NCBI GenBank assembly: GCA_020740775.1
Contig: JAHEWK010000019.1
Location: forward strand, 496,001-560,000
Source: Ilyonectria destructans
Lineage: Eukaryota > Ascomycota > Sordariomycetes > Hypocreales > Nectriaceae
Reading direction: 5' to 3'
DNA length: 64,000 bases
Shown here: in pieces, positions 24,185-33,917 of the stretch
How the letters are laid out: each line of letters opens with the position of its first letter
How positions within the stretch are numbered: the stretch's first letter is position 1
Program-made: the position numbers and the translations under genes
Notes under the pieces: model-generated
The model's database searches: none
Told to the model about the DNA's origin: nothing
Seen by the model: only the letters and a program-made list of their open reading frames with translations

Positions 24185-26045
24185 TCAAGGTCTGGAGCCC
24201 TTCGGCCTCTTGTTTGGTTGTTCATCTTCCCCAGGGAACAGCAGAAGCCCCAATGCCTCTCCCGCTGAAAGCCTTGCCTCGCGCTGGCTGCGTTGTTCGG
24301 CGTACGGATGTCGAATCATGCCGAGGACAACTTGTCTTAGCGCTAAAAGGAGCGAAACTTAGCTCTACGTGGTGTGGCAGACGAAAAAATATAGAAAGGC
24401 TCTGGGTGCTTTACCTGTGCTGCTAACCTGGTTCAAACTTGTCACCGCCTCTTGGTACATTGCGCCAAAGAGGCTCCGCGTTGCGACGGAGGCGCGGTCG
24501 GGTCGCCACGGGTTTAGGGTAGTCCTCCAAGGATGGCGTCCTTGGATCATCCATAACGCCATGACACCGACGCTCCATACGTCCGTTTTCTCCGTGTATC
24601 CGGTCATCTCTCTCTCAGGAGACAGCCAGCCAATTGTGCCACCCGTTCCGGGCTGGGCGGGGTGTTGCTTCCCCGGAGCTGGGCTTTTCTGGGCGCCGTC
24701 CAGATCAAGCAGGACGATGGATTTGGCTTCACGGCTCCAAGTTCGAATGCCCACGTTGTCCGGTTTGAGATCGCCATGGAGCCACCCATTCCGGTGCAGG
24801 AAATCAGTTGCCCCAAGAATGTCCTCAAGAAGCGCCCTGGAGATGCACAGTCTACATGGTAAGTAACGGCAGGTGAACCAGGCGGCGTTGTCCGTCTCAC
24901 CTTTCATCCCTCGCTGCTAGGAGCCCTTTCACAGATATAGAATATAGGGTGTCTGCAACGGCTGGCTCCAACACAAACCATAAGTCTGCTGTACTGTTGG
25001 CCCCTTTGGCGTCATCTGTAATCATCTCGATGAGTCGAAGAAGGCGGTTCTCATCGTGGCTCTCAGCTAAAGACGCGAGCATCTCCAACTTTCCCCGAAG
25101 TTCGTGGACTTGTGTTCTGTCTCTACCCACCGTCATACGCTTCAATGCTACAAGCTTGCCCTTGGGGTTCATGCCGACGCTGACCCTCCCAGAAGCTCCT
25201 GAACCAATAGTCCCCGTAGTCAGCGTCCATTGGCCGACCTTGATGCCGCCCGTTTCAGACGGAGTGGGTGTCAATGCCAGCACCGACTGGCTGGTCTGAG
25301 CACCCAGGACCTTATGTAAATAATGGTGCAGCCGGGTAGGGTAGTCTTCTGAGCGGGCAAATCGAGCATATTCGGCACGATAGCGGAGAGCTCCAAACGT
25401 CACCGTCATTGCGGCTTCATTCAATAGATGTACTTCTCCGGAGATGCGGTTTCCATTGACATACGTATGGGCGCGATCGGATGTTGACTGAATATAGACG
25501 AAGCCGGTACTGTGAATCTGAAGAATGGCCTGGTGACGCCGGACCCCGTACACGGCGTCGTGCCCAGAGCGCAAGCAGAGGACCAAGTCATTCAAGCTCT
25601 GGCCGTCCCGAAGGCTTCCGGCAGTCCATCCTCTCAACGGCTGCCGAGGTGGCTGACCAAGTGTCAGGAAATGGAAGCCATTCCAAAGCTCCAGCTCGGG
25701 CTCGAGTGGCTCGTCGGCATGGTGAGACGGTGGCTTGCTCTGAGGGGAGGACACGGGAGAGGAAGATGACAGGTCGCCTGTAACGAGCCGTCGCAGCAGC
25801 CTCGTGGCCTCAGCATCTCTGGCCTGATTTGGGGATATCCACATGTACTTCCTCGCGTGGTCTTGAGCCTTCCGCATTCCAGGTTCTTCGCTCTGCTCAT
25901 GCAGCCATTCTGCAACCTCTGAGAAAGCCAACCTCGCTTCTGCGTTTTCGGGTGTCAAGATGATCGTTGCCTCTCCAGCCTCTGAGCCTGGCAGGGTGGG
26001 GTCCTCGTTAGTGCCCTGGCTGCTTGGGAGATCTGTAGTGTTCAT
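24185..26045 (-). CDS. FHA-domain serine/threonine protein kinase, three exons
   Basis: Exons 26045-24901, 24836-24415 and 24342-24185 join in phase to 574 residues. Introns are 64 and 72 bp. Residues about 130-235 look like an FHA domain (phosphothreonine-binding; LRDGQSLNDLVL...RRHQAIL...TYVNGNRI). The kinase domain runs from about 270: glycine loop GTIGSGASGRVSV (278-290), Lys302 in VALKR, HGDLKPDN with Asp404 and Asn409, a DLDG magnesium site near 426-429, and SPE in place of APE. The last exon gives the helical tail (MIRHPYAEQR). HGD for HRD and DLD for DFG are atypical but keep the catalytic Asp and Asn. The order FHA then kinase recalls checkpoint kinases of the CHK2/RAD53 kind; orthology is not established. 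It is divergent from the AT-hook gene at 26242. Confidence 0.82.
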
Positions 26046-26241
26046 GGTTGGGATGACACCGGATGGTCATTGATCGTGAATGCGAATGTTCAAGGGAGTT
26101 GAGGGGGCGTTGAGGGGCGGTGCAGATGGCTCAAGCCAATCGGCACAATGTTTCCCCACCGCCGGCCCCCTTACAGAACACACATGCTCCGCAACTGACC
26201 GTCCTATCATCGGCCAACCTTACAAAACCTGTCCCAGCCGG
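26046..26241. promoter_or_regulatory. Shared divergent promoter of kinase and AT-hook gene
   Basis: Only 196 bp separate the two start codons. A CCAAT box is visible at 26136-26140, and G-rich tracts (GAGGGGGCG, GAGGGGCGG) at about 26101-26120. The two genes may therefore be co-regulated. No TATA box is evident. Confidence 0.5.
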
Positions 26242-27102
26242 ATGGGCCGTCCACGCAAAGCACGCAGCTGGCGACAGTGCCTTGCCGACGATTTTGAAGT
26301 GGCATACGGGGTGAGTGTCTCTCGCTGGCCGACCTACGAGATGTTTCTTGAAGCTAATAGAGCTATCCAGCCTCTTCCCGACCCTGTCGCCACTTTTGGA
26401 TCCGAGCTGGTCACGGCACCACCGACCCCCGTGCTCTCCTCAAGCATCGCCGAACCCGACCCCCTGTTCATCAGCCGGCTTCAGCAGAGTATCGAGTGCA
26501 TTGCGGATTCCTCTTGCCCGAAGTGTCTTCAAAATCCATCTCGCTTAGACTGCCCGCAAGACTCCTCCAGCGACTCGGACGAACCTGATGCCGCGCCGTG
26601 GTCACTGCAAGCCTACGCGACCAGACTCTTTGAGAGGGCCTCGAGAAACGCCATCAAGAGCGAAGAGCCGGCAACCTCGAAGCCGAGACGTCCAGCAAAG
26701 CGACTCCGCGAGCAAGATTCGATGGCACGCGCGCCACCTCGTAAACGACCGCGACGCGACCAGAACGGCCCAGCCAAATCAGAACACGACTCGATGCAAG
26801 AACGATCAATCCTCCCTGCGAGACCCGAAAGACGCACGCGTCGATCCACACAGCGACAACATCCCCACAGCCCTCCCCAAACATCCTCGCCCACCCCTCC
26901 TGCTAGTCCTGTCTTTGCCGTCTGGCAGGCCGGCTCCCCTCCCGAACACTCAACAACTCAGAAGACTCACCCTGTCTCGACACCTCCTTCAACCGAATCG
27001 CCAACACCTCCAGTCGACAGTCCACCGTACCGGCCCCGATTGACACGAGTTCGTTTCCGCTGTGCTTCCGGGCCTACAGAGGCCGAAATGCCTCCAGGAT
27101 GA
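26242..27102 (+). CDS. Small basic, proline-rich protein with N-terminal AT-hook-like motif, two exons
   Basis: Start chosen at 26242 because it gives MGRPRKARSW, an AT-hook-like GRPRK core that binds the minor groove of AT-rich DNA. It also leaves room for a promoter; an upstream in-frame ATG at 26080 would leave only 34 bp to the kinase. A typical intron is present at 26311-26370 (GTGAGT, GCTAAT branch, CCAG). It is exactly 60 nt and free of stops, so the unspliced frame also reads through. Spliced product is 266 residues. The rest is low-complexity: Ser/Asp-rich about 115-125, basic clusters (KPRRPAKR, PRKRPRRD) that look like nuclear signals, and a Pro-rich tail. No enzyme domain. Probably a nuclear DNA-associated protein; function unknown. 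Confidence 0.6.
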   Translation: MGRPRKARSWRQCLADDFEVAYGVSVSRWPTYEMFLEANRAIQPLPDPVATFGSELVTAPPTPVLSSSIAEPDPLFISRLQQSIECIADSSCPKCLQNPSRLDCPQDSSSDSDEPDAAPWSLQAYATRLFERASRNAIKSEEPATSKPRRPAKRLREQDSMARAPPRKRPRRDQNGPAKSEHDSMQERSILPARPERRTRRSTQRQHPHSPPQTSSPTPPASPVFAVWQAGSPPEHSTTQKTHPVSTPPSTESPTPPVDSPPYRPRLTRVRFRCASGPTEAEMPPG

Positions 27103-28403
27103 AAACTAGGAGTTCTCTGATAGATCAACTTCGAATCCCTACTATCGATGTACGCAGACACCGACCATGCCTGCTCCGGGCTAGGCGTGGCTCGCTGGTG
27201 TTTAGCAGGCGATACATATGCAACGGCCGTGCGCATCTAACAACTATACCTACACTGGAGTTTGCACGTTTGGCGAGCCGGGTTGGAAACGACGTAATAG
27301 TCCACGTCGCCGGTGACGCTCGTACACGCGTGAACCCGATGTCACGGCGACATACGCAACTCGGGTTGTTAGGCAGGTGCATTAAGAACATAAAGGTCGG
27401 CCCGGCTCGATACACCACCGCCCAGAAGGATATTCTAATCGAGCTACTTCTCTGGCGCCGTGTCCGTGACGGTGTTCTAGGGTCAGGCGGCCGCCTTATC
27501 TTATCCGCTCCTATTGGCAGCTCTTATCATCAAGAGACCGGAGGAGGGGCGATAGCTCAGGCTGCTTACCTTCTTGTACATGGTATTTTTTGCTGCATTT
27601 GTCACCTATAAATATGGCCTTGGCGCCCGCACCAGTCCTTGAAATACGTTCTCATTCTCGCTTTGGGCTGACGCTGGCCAAGCCTAAATTCGAAGCACAA
27701 CGTTAAAGTTGGCGGCGTGGATTATCCACATCGGAACTGGTAAGCCGATCGGTGGCCTGGGTAGGTGACTACCATCGCACTGATAGATGACTTTGCTGGG
27801 GTTGAGGTTACACGTTACTGATGTGGCTTTCGCGGAAGGCGAGGAGTCAGTGTGGACAAGTCTGGTGGGGTTTCTGGTGCACTCTCACGATGAACATGCG
27901 TTGGAAGAGATGGGACTGAAGCTGAATGAGGACCAGATTGACGATGTCTTGGATGTGATGCAGGAGGTGTGGAGTGTCAAACTTGGGGACGTTGGGAGGG
28001 TGGAAGGAGCGCTCGGCGGAGTATGGACGCCGATTCAGCAGCTTCTGACTAGGCTTTGGAGAAAAAGCGGTTGACGGCCCGCAACAACCTGCTGATATGG
28101 TGGATGGGGATCCTAGTTCGGTCGGCGGTATCTGGCGAGAGAGACTTTATCACTAGCGGGCGGTTCAACAAGAACCCTACATGAACCAATCTAAAACGAA
28201 CAGGAGTAGAATTCCTTTTCCTAACCCTGATAATCCCTGCAGAGTCCCTTTTCCTCGACAGGGGTACATTTCTTTTTTTCGGGCCAATCACGTAACGGTT
28301 TCCCATTATCGTCCGTGGACGCTTACATGCCACTATGCTTCCTTTTTCCTATCATCTTTCGCGACGTGCACGCGTTATCCAATGCCCAGAGCAGCAGAAG
28401 GAG
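27103..28403. other. Intergenic; one weak 95-codon frame
   Basis: The frame 27787-28074 (plus) has an acidic, helical-looking stretch (HALEEMGLKLNEDQIDDVLD), but no family, signal or introns support it. The 170-codon frame at 27099-27611 looks like chance coding. Nothing else is seen. Confidence 0.35.
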
Positions 28404-28463
28404 CCTCTAGGAACTGCAGTTGAACTCTTGATGATGTGAGTATATAACTGCAGTTCCTAGAGG
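28404..28463. repeat. 18-bp perfect inverted repeat (hairpin)
   Basis: Arm CCTCTAGGAACTGCAGTT at 28404-28421 is matched by its reverse complement at 28446-28463, with a 24-bp loop. The inner ten bases of each arm are themselves a palindrome (AACTGCAGTT). It lies about 55 bp before the insertion point of element A. It could be a very small foldback element or a structured RNA segment. Confidence 0.8.
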
Positions 28464-28517
28464 CCCCCTCTCCAGCCTCCATCTGAACCGCAAACATAGA
28501 TCTGTTGATGTACCTCG
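28438..28517 (+). pseudogene. OrsD/DUF3505-type zinc-finger gene, left part, split by element A
   Basis: The frame here ends in LHLNRKHRSVDVPR at the insertion site. It continues beyond element A at 42542, once the duplicated CCTCG is counted only once, as LAICKECRFACVSDEV. The reading frame is open across that join. The start codon or upstream exon is not seen: a stop lies at 28432, so this may be an internal exon. Confidence 0.5.
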
Positions 28518-28911
28518 TGTCACGGCCCAGGTTGAGACCAGGCGGTCGCAACCGGCAGAACCATGACGGTACCCACTTTTTCCTCCCCATTGGCCCAAAG
28601 GCCTATGCACGATGGACCAGTATCAGTGCTCCACTCGCGACTCTCATCAATGAGACCGACAGTCTCATTAATGAGCCTTACAAAGACACCACTGAGACTA
28701 CATAAGGCATCTAGTATATAGACACAGTCATTTAGCACTTTTATAGGGATAGCCTCACCAGCTATTAATATACTTGGTTATATTGAATCTACTATTCTAC
28801 TATTACCAGACTGTAACCTATATTGCTTACTATAACATCCTAATCCACTCGATCATAAATACTACGCCACCGGACCTACCCTATACCCCTAGGTTAGACC
28901 CAACTGTTATA
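28518..28911 (+). repeat. 5' LTR of element A
   Basis: Starts TGTCACGGCCCAGG and ends in a mutated CTGTTATA (CCGTCACA in the 3' LTR). The differences from the 3' LTR are mainly transitions, as expected after RIP. An AGCTATTAATA block at 28760-28770 is the probable start of R (see the primer binding site). Confidence 0.9.
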
Positions 28912-28922
28912 TATTAATAGCT
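28912..28922 (+). promoter_or_regulatory. Self-priming type primer binding site of element A
   Basis: TATTAATAGCT directly after the LTR is the exact reverse complement of AGCTATTAATA at 28760-28770 inside the LTR. In Tf1-type elements the RNA 5' end folds back on the PBS and primes reverse transcription without a tRNA. The same 11-nt match exists in element B. Confidence 0.65.
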
Positions 28923-30011
28923 CTTATTCAGTATATTACTATATCGACCTGAGTAATATCTTGGATAAGCTAAAGATGGCTCCTGCAACCTTAAGCACCT
29001 CATCTGGAACCGGAAAAAATCCTATTACTCTACCTAAAGTCGACTCTATCGACGATATTAATATGGAAAAATCCAAATCTAACTCTAATAATAAAGAGGT
29101 TACCCAGAAAGATCTTAAGAAACTCTAAAAGTAAAATAATCGCCTTAGAGCCAAGCTTAATAAGCTCGCCGATATTACCGACAAAAAAGATAAAGAAAAA
29201 GATAACAAAATTAACTAACTGCTAGAGAAAATAAATCAGCTTATAGATTGCAATAAGCAACTTAATAAAGACCTCATCTAATAAGAGTCACTCTACTGTA
29301 ACTATATTATCTACCTTAACTCTCTTACGGCAAAAGGAAGAGATATAGAAGAAATCCTTAAACTAAAACAACCTAAACTATTTAACGGAGTAGCTACCAG
29401 TCTCCAAGGATTCCTTATATAAGTTAGAGTATTCTAAAGCTACTACCCTATACAGTTTGCTGGAGAAGAAGCTAAAGTCCGTTACGCTATAGGGCTCCTT
29501 AAAGAAAAAGCACTCTAATAGTTCGAACTAATTATAAGAGACTACCTTAATAATCCTTATTATATATAAAAGGATGAAACTAGGACTATTTATGCTAGCT
29601 ATAAAGTATTTAAGAAAGAACTTTAAGATATATTTAGCCTTATCGACAAAAAACAAGCAGTAGAAATACGACTTTAGAAACTCTCTTAGAAAGCCTTAGC
29701 ATCTAGCTATACAGCTGAATTCTGCAATAGCATCTTATACCTAAACTGGGGAGAAGAAGCATATATAGCAGCCTACTACAGAGGGCTTAAATCAGAGGTT
29801 AAAGACGTGATAGTTAGGCGCAAGCTAATTATATTTAACATCCTTATTACCCTCTCTGTAGAAATCGATAACTAATAGTTCGAAAGATAATAAGAAAAGA
29901 AGACTGAGAAGTCAGGAGGGACAACCTACATACCGTCTTAGAAAGGCAAAAGGAATAACGCTAACTACAGTAAGAAATAATAAGGTAATACCTCCTATAG
30001 AATAGCACTAG

Positions 30012-30227
30012 TGTGAAAGGCCTCTAGTGAGTTGATTCAACTAACTAGTCCCTATGCTGTTTACTTTCAAGATGAAGAAAGGAAAGAATCTAAATACAAA
30101 CTGGGTGCGTGAAGACGCGTTATATCTTCTTTAATATAGAAGATTCGAGAATCAACTCGATGGCGCTGTGGAGAAGAATTCGGGCTTGGCGGCAGAGCCG
30201 CCAGCCAAGTGGGCCTGACCCGTTACA
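30012..30227 (-). repeat. 3' LTR of the nested element
   Basis: 216 bp. On the minus strand it starts TGTAACGGGTCAGG and ends CCTTTCACA. It is identical to the 5' LTR as far as I can compare by eye. Confidence 0.95.
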
Positions 30228-30242
30228 TTACCCCCCTCCTCC
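30228..30242 (-). promoter_or_regulatory. Polypurine tract overlapping the pol stop codon
   Basis: On the minus strand GGAGGAGGGGGG (30242-30231) is followed by TAA (30230-30228) and at once by the LTR. The purine run, which primes plus-strand DNA synthesis, also encodes the last residues of Pol (GGGG). Confidence 0.85.
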
Positions 30243-33200
30243 AGAGTTGGCGTGTATCTCACGATGATTTTCGAAGTTGACTCTCTTCTTCTTCCGCTTT
30301 GTCCATTGTTTCCATGCATCCGTATGCCGTACAGCACTGAGATGCTCCCACGTGGGTCTCGAATAGTCCACCCACTTCACGAGCACCTTCTTGTGCGTGC
30401 CTTCCTTCTTTTCATCGAGGATGCGTTCAACGAGGTACATCTCTTGACCGTCCACCAGCACTGGTGGGGCGCTCTCGTGATCGACCTGCTGTGATGGTAG
30501 CGGGTCGTCAGGGACGGGCCGGAGCAAATCCACATGGAATACTGGGTGTATGCGTCCGGGCACGTCTAACTTGTAGGCGTGTGGGTTAATCTCCTCGACC
30601 ACTTGGTATTTTGCATGTAGCCAGTCCAGCTTCTTACAAGGCCGTGACGTCTTGACGTTCTTCAGATTAAGGTATACCCAGTCTCCAGGCTTGTAGCGGG
30701 GCGAGGCAGTTCTGTGCCTGTTGGCTTGGGCTTGCTGTATCTCTTGGGCCATAGCTATTGCAGCTTGCGCAAACTCTGTGGCGTCCTGAAGTCTCTGGAT
30801 GAAGTCTTCTGCCATAACCTCGCCCTCCCTCGCATCTTCTGCTCTTCGATCCTCGACTAGCTGAATTGGCTCGTTGTGGTAGCCGTGCATGAAGAAGAAC
30901 GGGCTTAGGCCGGTAGAGGCCGCGTCCCTCTCGTTGATTGTTGCCATGGCTATTGGTAGCAGGTCTAGCCAATTCTCTTGGAGATAGTTTGTCCATATTC
31001 GTAGGATCTTCTCAACCTCTTGGTTCATTCGCTCCGTCGCTCCATCCGTCTGTGGGTGGTACGCCGTCGATAGCCGCTGCTCGATCTGCAGCAGTTTGCA
31101 GAAGTGCTTCCACATGTCGCTGACAAACTGGGGCCCACGGTCACTGGTTATGGCTGTTGGAATACCATGGACCGGGTAGTGCCGTTCGAAGAGTCTCTTA
31201 GCAACCGCTTCCGAGGAGATATCGCTCATGCCTTCGAGTTCGACGCCTTTGGTAAGCCGGTCTGTGACTACCATGCAGTTCGTCGCGCCATCCCGTCCCG
31301 ATGGTGGGAGGTCCGTAATGAAGTCGATAGTGACCTCGCTCCATATTCGTTGCGGAATGGGTAATGGCTTCAGGAGCCCTCTCTTCGTGTCTCTCCAAAT
31401 GGTGTTCCTTCCGCAGACCTCACAGTTACGCACGAATTGGCGTACTTCGCTAGCTGCGCCCGGCCAAAAGAAGCGTCTCGACAGAATAGAGTACGTAAGG
31501 TCTCTCCCCGGGTGCCCGGTAATGTGGGAGTCGTGTGTTGCTTGAATAATCTTCGTGCGCAGCGGCTCAGAGTTGGGTATCCAGACACGATTCCGGAAGC
31601 ATAGGAGACCTTTGTCATCCAGTGAGCATTCTGAGATACTCACAACCTTCTCCTTTTGCAACTGTGTCGGTAAGTTCTTCTCTCCATTCGCTACTAGCTT
31701 CGTGAGTTCCTGGTAGAGCTTGTCCTCTCGGCGTGCGGCGTCCCAAAGTTGCTGCAATTCCTGGTCCTCGAATAGCCTGATATCCTTTTCGAAATCAAAC
31801 TCCAGGGCGCCCTCAGTGTTGGTGGAAACTGTCGAGATGCGTACCCTTCTAAGATGGTCGTCCTGAAAGAGCCTCATAATGCGTGCCTTGAGCCGCTCGT
31901 CCGAGTAGTCGGCTGGCATATCTTGGTCTCGTCGAGAGAGCGCGTCTGGCAGTCCAGCCTTCTTTCCGGGTCTCCATTCGAGTGTGAAATGGAACCTGGA
32001 TAAGAACTCCGACCATCGTACTTGTCTTTCCGTTAATCTTCTCTCCGAATAGAAGTATTTCAGATTCTGATGGTCCGTGAGGATCCTGAAATTCTTCACA
32101 GCTCGCAGCTCTGGTTCCCATTGCTCCAGACACCTTACAATAGCAAGCAGTTCCTTGTCGTGAATAGCGTAGTTGACCTCTGCTGGCGAGTGTTTCTTCG
32201 AGAAATAGGCGACAGGCCGTAATAGTCCGTCTTCGTCGTCTCGCTGGGAGAGGACACCCCCAGTGACAAATCCTGAAGAATCTGCCTCCACGATAGTCTC
32301 TCTCTCCGGGTGGAAATGAGCTAGAATAGGGGCCGTGATCAACAGGTCCTTAAGCTTCTCAAAGGCTTCTTCGCATAGGTCGTCCCAACGGAAGGGTACG
32401 TCCTTTTTCGTTAGCCGTATCAGCGGCTCTGCTATCTCTGAGAACTCAGGCATGAAAATCCTATAGAAGTTCGCGAAACCGATAAAGGCTCTAACGGCTT
32501 TTACGTTCGTTGGCGTAGTCCATTCCTTGACAGCCTTGACCTTCTCAGGATCGACTCGGATCCCGTTCTCCGCCTCGATAATGAACCCGAGATATTTCAC
32601 CGTCTTGACTTCGAATTCGCTCTTGCTGATGTCTAGCTGTAGCCCAGCATCCATTAGGCGTTGGAGGACCCTGCCGACTTTGTCGCGGTGGTCTTGAATG
32701 CTTCCAGAAGAGAAGATCAACACGTCGTCGATGTATGCTGACACGAAATCGTCTAGGTAGTCTTGGAGCACGCTGTTGATATACCGTTGAAAGGCTGCGG
32801 GTGCACCTGTCAGTCCAAATGGGACTACCAGCCATTCAAAAGATCCGTAGCGTGTTCTGAAGGCCGTCTTTTCTTCGTCTCCGGGGGCGACCCTGATCTT
32901 GTGGAATGCTGCTATAACATCTAGCTTCGTGAACCACTTTGCCTTTGCCACAGTGCGTAGCGTTTCGTTGAGTAAGGGCAGCGGATAGCGGTCCTTCTTG
33001 GTGATGTTGTTCAGTCCTCGGTAATCCACACAAAAGCGAACGCCTCCACCAGGCTTTTTCACCATGAGAACCGGTGCCGCCGCGGGTGAACTGCTAACTC
33101 TGATAAACTCCTTGTCGAGAAGCTCTGTAAGTGTCTTCCGCAGTACCAATAGCTCTTCGCGAGACATGCCATAAAGCGGACCCCAGGGTAGGGGTTTCTC

Positions 33201-33917
33201 GCGGCCGTGTTCGTCTCGTAGGACTTCGATCTTCAGGTCAACGCCTGGCCTGTGGGGAGGTAACTGGTTGGCCAGTTGTCGAGAGAAGGCTTGTAACCAC
33301 TTGTGGTAGTGTGGTGGCAACTTCTCCACTGGGTCGATCTTTGGTTTCGGTCTCAAGGCTTTGTCGATGTCCGCCATCGTGACGGCATAAACTCCAACGC
33401 CGCCTGTACGTCTGTTGCGGCGCACGTCGCCTAGAAAGGCAGCGGCCATCACCTTCGAGACCTCTAGTCGAGGGGGCCGATAGCGTTGTCGGTCTTGTAC
33501 TTGAGCTCCACTGGTTCCGATCTCCAAGTATCCTTCCTTCGCATGAATGTGAACATCTTGATCTTCCATCCATCGTTTGCCTAGAATCATATCCCAGTTA
33601 AGGTCGTCAATGACGTACATAAATACACGGCGCTGTTGGTGTCCGTCTAGGTCGATCGATAAGTAAGTGATCTTGTCGATCTTAACCTCCTTGCCGTCTC
33701 CTGCTGCATTCTCGAGGATGCGAGGTTGAACAGGTATATGTGGCAGCTGAAGAGATTGGAAGGTCCGTTTGCTAACCGCGCCGTAGCAGAGGCAACCATA
33801 GTCGACGAGGGATGGTACGAAGTCCGTTCCATTCACCCTAACGTCTGCTATGAATGGATCTCCATCCATTCTCTTTTTACCGGTTGTCTCCCATTCTCTC
33901 ACAGCCGCCGCGTGTTC
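30228..33917 (-). CDS. Pol polyprotein of the nested chromovirus
   Basis: Open frame of about 1,230 codons that starts directly after the gag stop, in the same frame. Counting from the GTG at 33902, domains in order are: retropepsin-like segment about 15-130 with the active site reading LVDYGC (family usual DSG/DTG); reverse transcriptase about 255-430 with CVDYRGLNN and YIDDVLIF at 390-397; RNase H about 510-630; a zinc HHCC segment (HITGHPG...CEVCGR); integrase core with DFITDLP, SDRGPQF and a downstream Glu; and a C-terminal chromodomain about 1155-1210 (YLVERILDEK...VLVKWVDYSRPTWE). The chromodomain usually directs integration to marked chromatin. It copies the RNA and inserts it into the genome. 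There is no ATG near the start, so expression probably needs readthrough of the gag stop. Confidence 0.93.
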   Translation of the reverse strand, partial: EHAAAVREWETTGKKRMDGDPFIADVRVNGTDFVPSLVDYGCLCYGAVSKRTFQSLQLPHIPVQPRILENAAGDGKEVKIDKITYLSIDLDGHQQRRVFMYVIDDLNWDMILGKRWMEDQDVHIHAKEGYLEIGTSGAQVQDRQRYRPPRLEVSKVMAAAFLGDVRRNRRTGGVGVYAVTMADIDKALRPKPKIDPVEKLPPHYHKWLQAFSRQLANQLPPHRPGVDLKIEVLRDEHGREKPLPWGPLYGMSREELLVLRKTLTELLDKEFIRVSSSPAAAPVLMVKKPGGGVRFCVDYRGLNNITKKDRYPLPLLNETLRTVAKAKWFTKLDVIAAFHKIRVAPGDEEKTAFRTRYGSFEWLVVPFGLTGAPAAFQRYINSVLQDYLDDFVSAYIDDVLIFSSGSIQDHRDKVGRVLQRLMDAGLQLDISKSEFEVKTVKYLGFIIEAENGIRVDPEKVKAVKEWTTPTNVKAVRAFIGFANFYRIFMPEFSEIAEPLIRLTKKDVPFRWDDLCEEAFEKLKDLLITAPILAHFHPERETIVEADSSGFVTGGVLSQRDDEDGLLRPVAYFSKKHSPAEVNYAIHDKELLAIVRCLEQWEPELRAVKNFRILTDHQNLKYFYSERRLTERQVRWSEFLSRFHFTLEWRPGKKAGLPDALSRRDQDMPADYSDERLKARIMRLFQDDHLRRVRISTVSTNTEGALEFDFEKDIRLFEDQELQQLWDAARREDKLYQELTKLVANGEKNLPTQLQKEKVVSISECSLDDKGLLCFRNRVWIPNSEPLRTKIIQATHDSHITGHPGRDLTYSILSRRFFWPGAASEVRQFVRNCEVCGRNTIWRDTKRGLLKPLPIPQRIWSEVTIDFITDLPPSGRDGATNCMVVTDRLTKGVELEGMSDISSEAVAKRLFERHYPVHGIPTAITSDRGPQFVSDMWKHFCKLLQIEQRLSTAYHPQTDGATERMNQEVEKILRIWTNYLQENWLDLLPIAMATINERDAASTGLSPFFFMHGYHNEPIQLVEDRRAEDAREGEVMAEDFIQRLQDATEFAQAAIAMAQEIQQAQANRHRTASPRYKPGDWVYLNLKNVKTSRPCKKLDWLHAKYQVVEEINPHAYKLDVPGRIHPVFHVDLLRPVPDDPLPSQQVDHESAPPVLVDGQEMYLVERILDEKKEGTHKKVLVKWVDYSRPTWEHLSAVRHTDAWKQWTKRKKKRVNFENHREIHANSGGGG

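Noticed and set aside
27099..27611. 170-codon plus-strand frame
   Set aside because: No recognisable family, and it starts inside the end of the AT-hook gene; probably chance in GC-normal DNA.
27787..28074. 95-codon frame with acidic helix
   Set aside because: Interesting composition but no homology that I recognise and no start or splice evidence; kept only as a remark.
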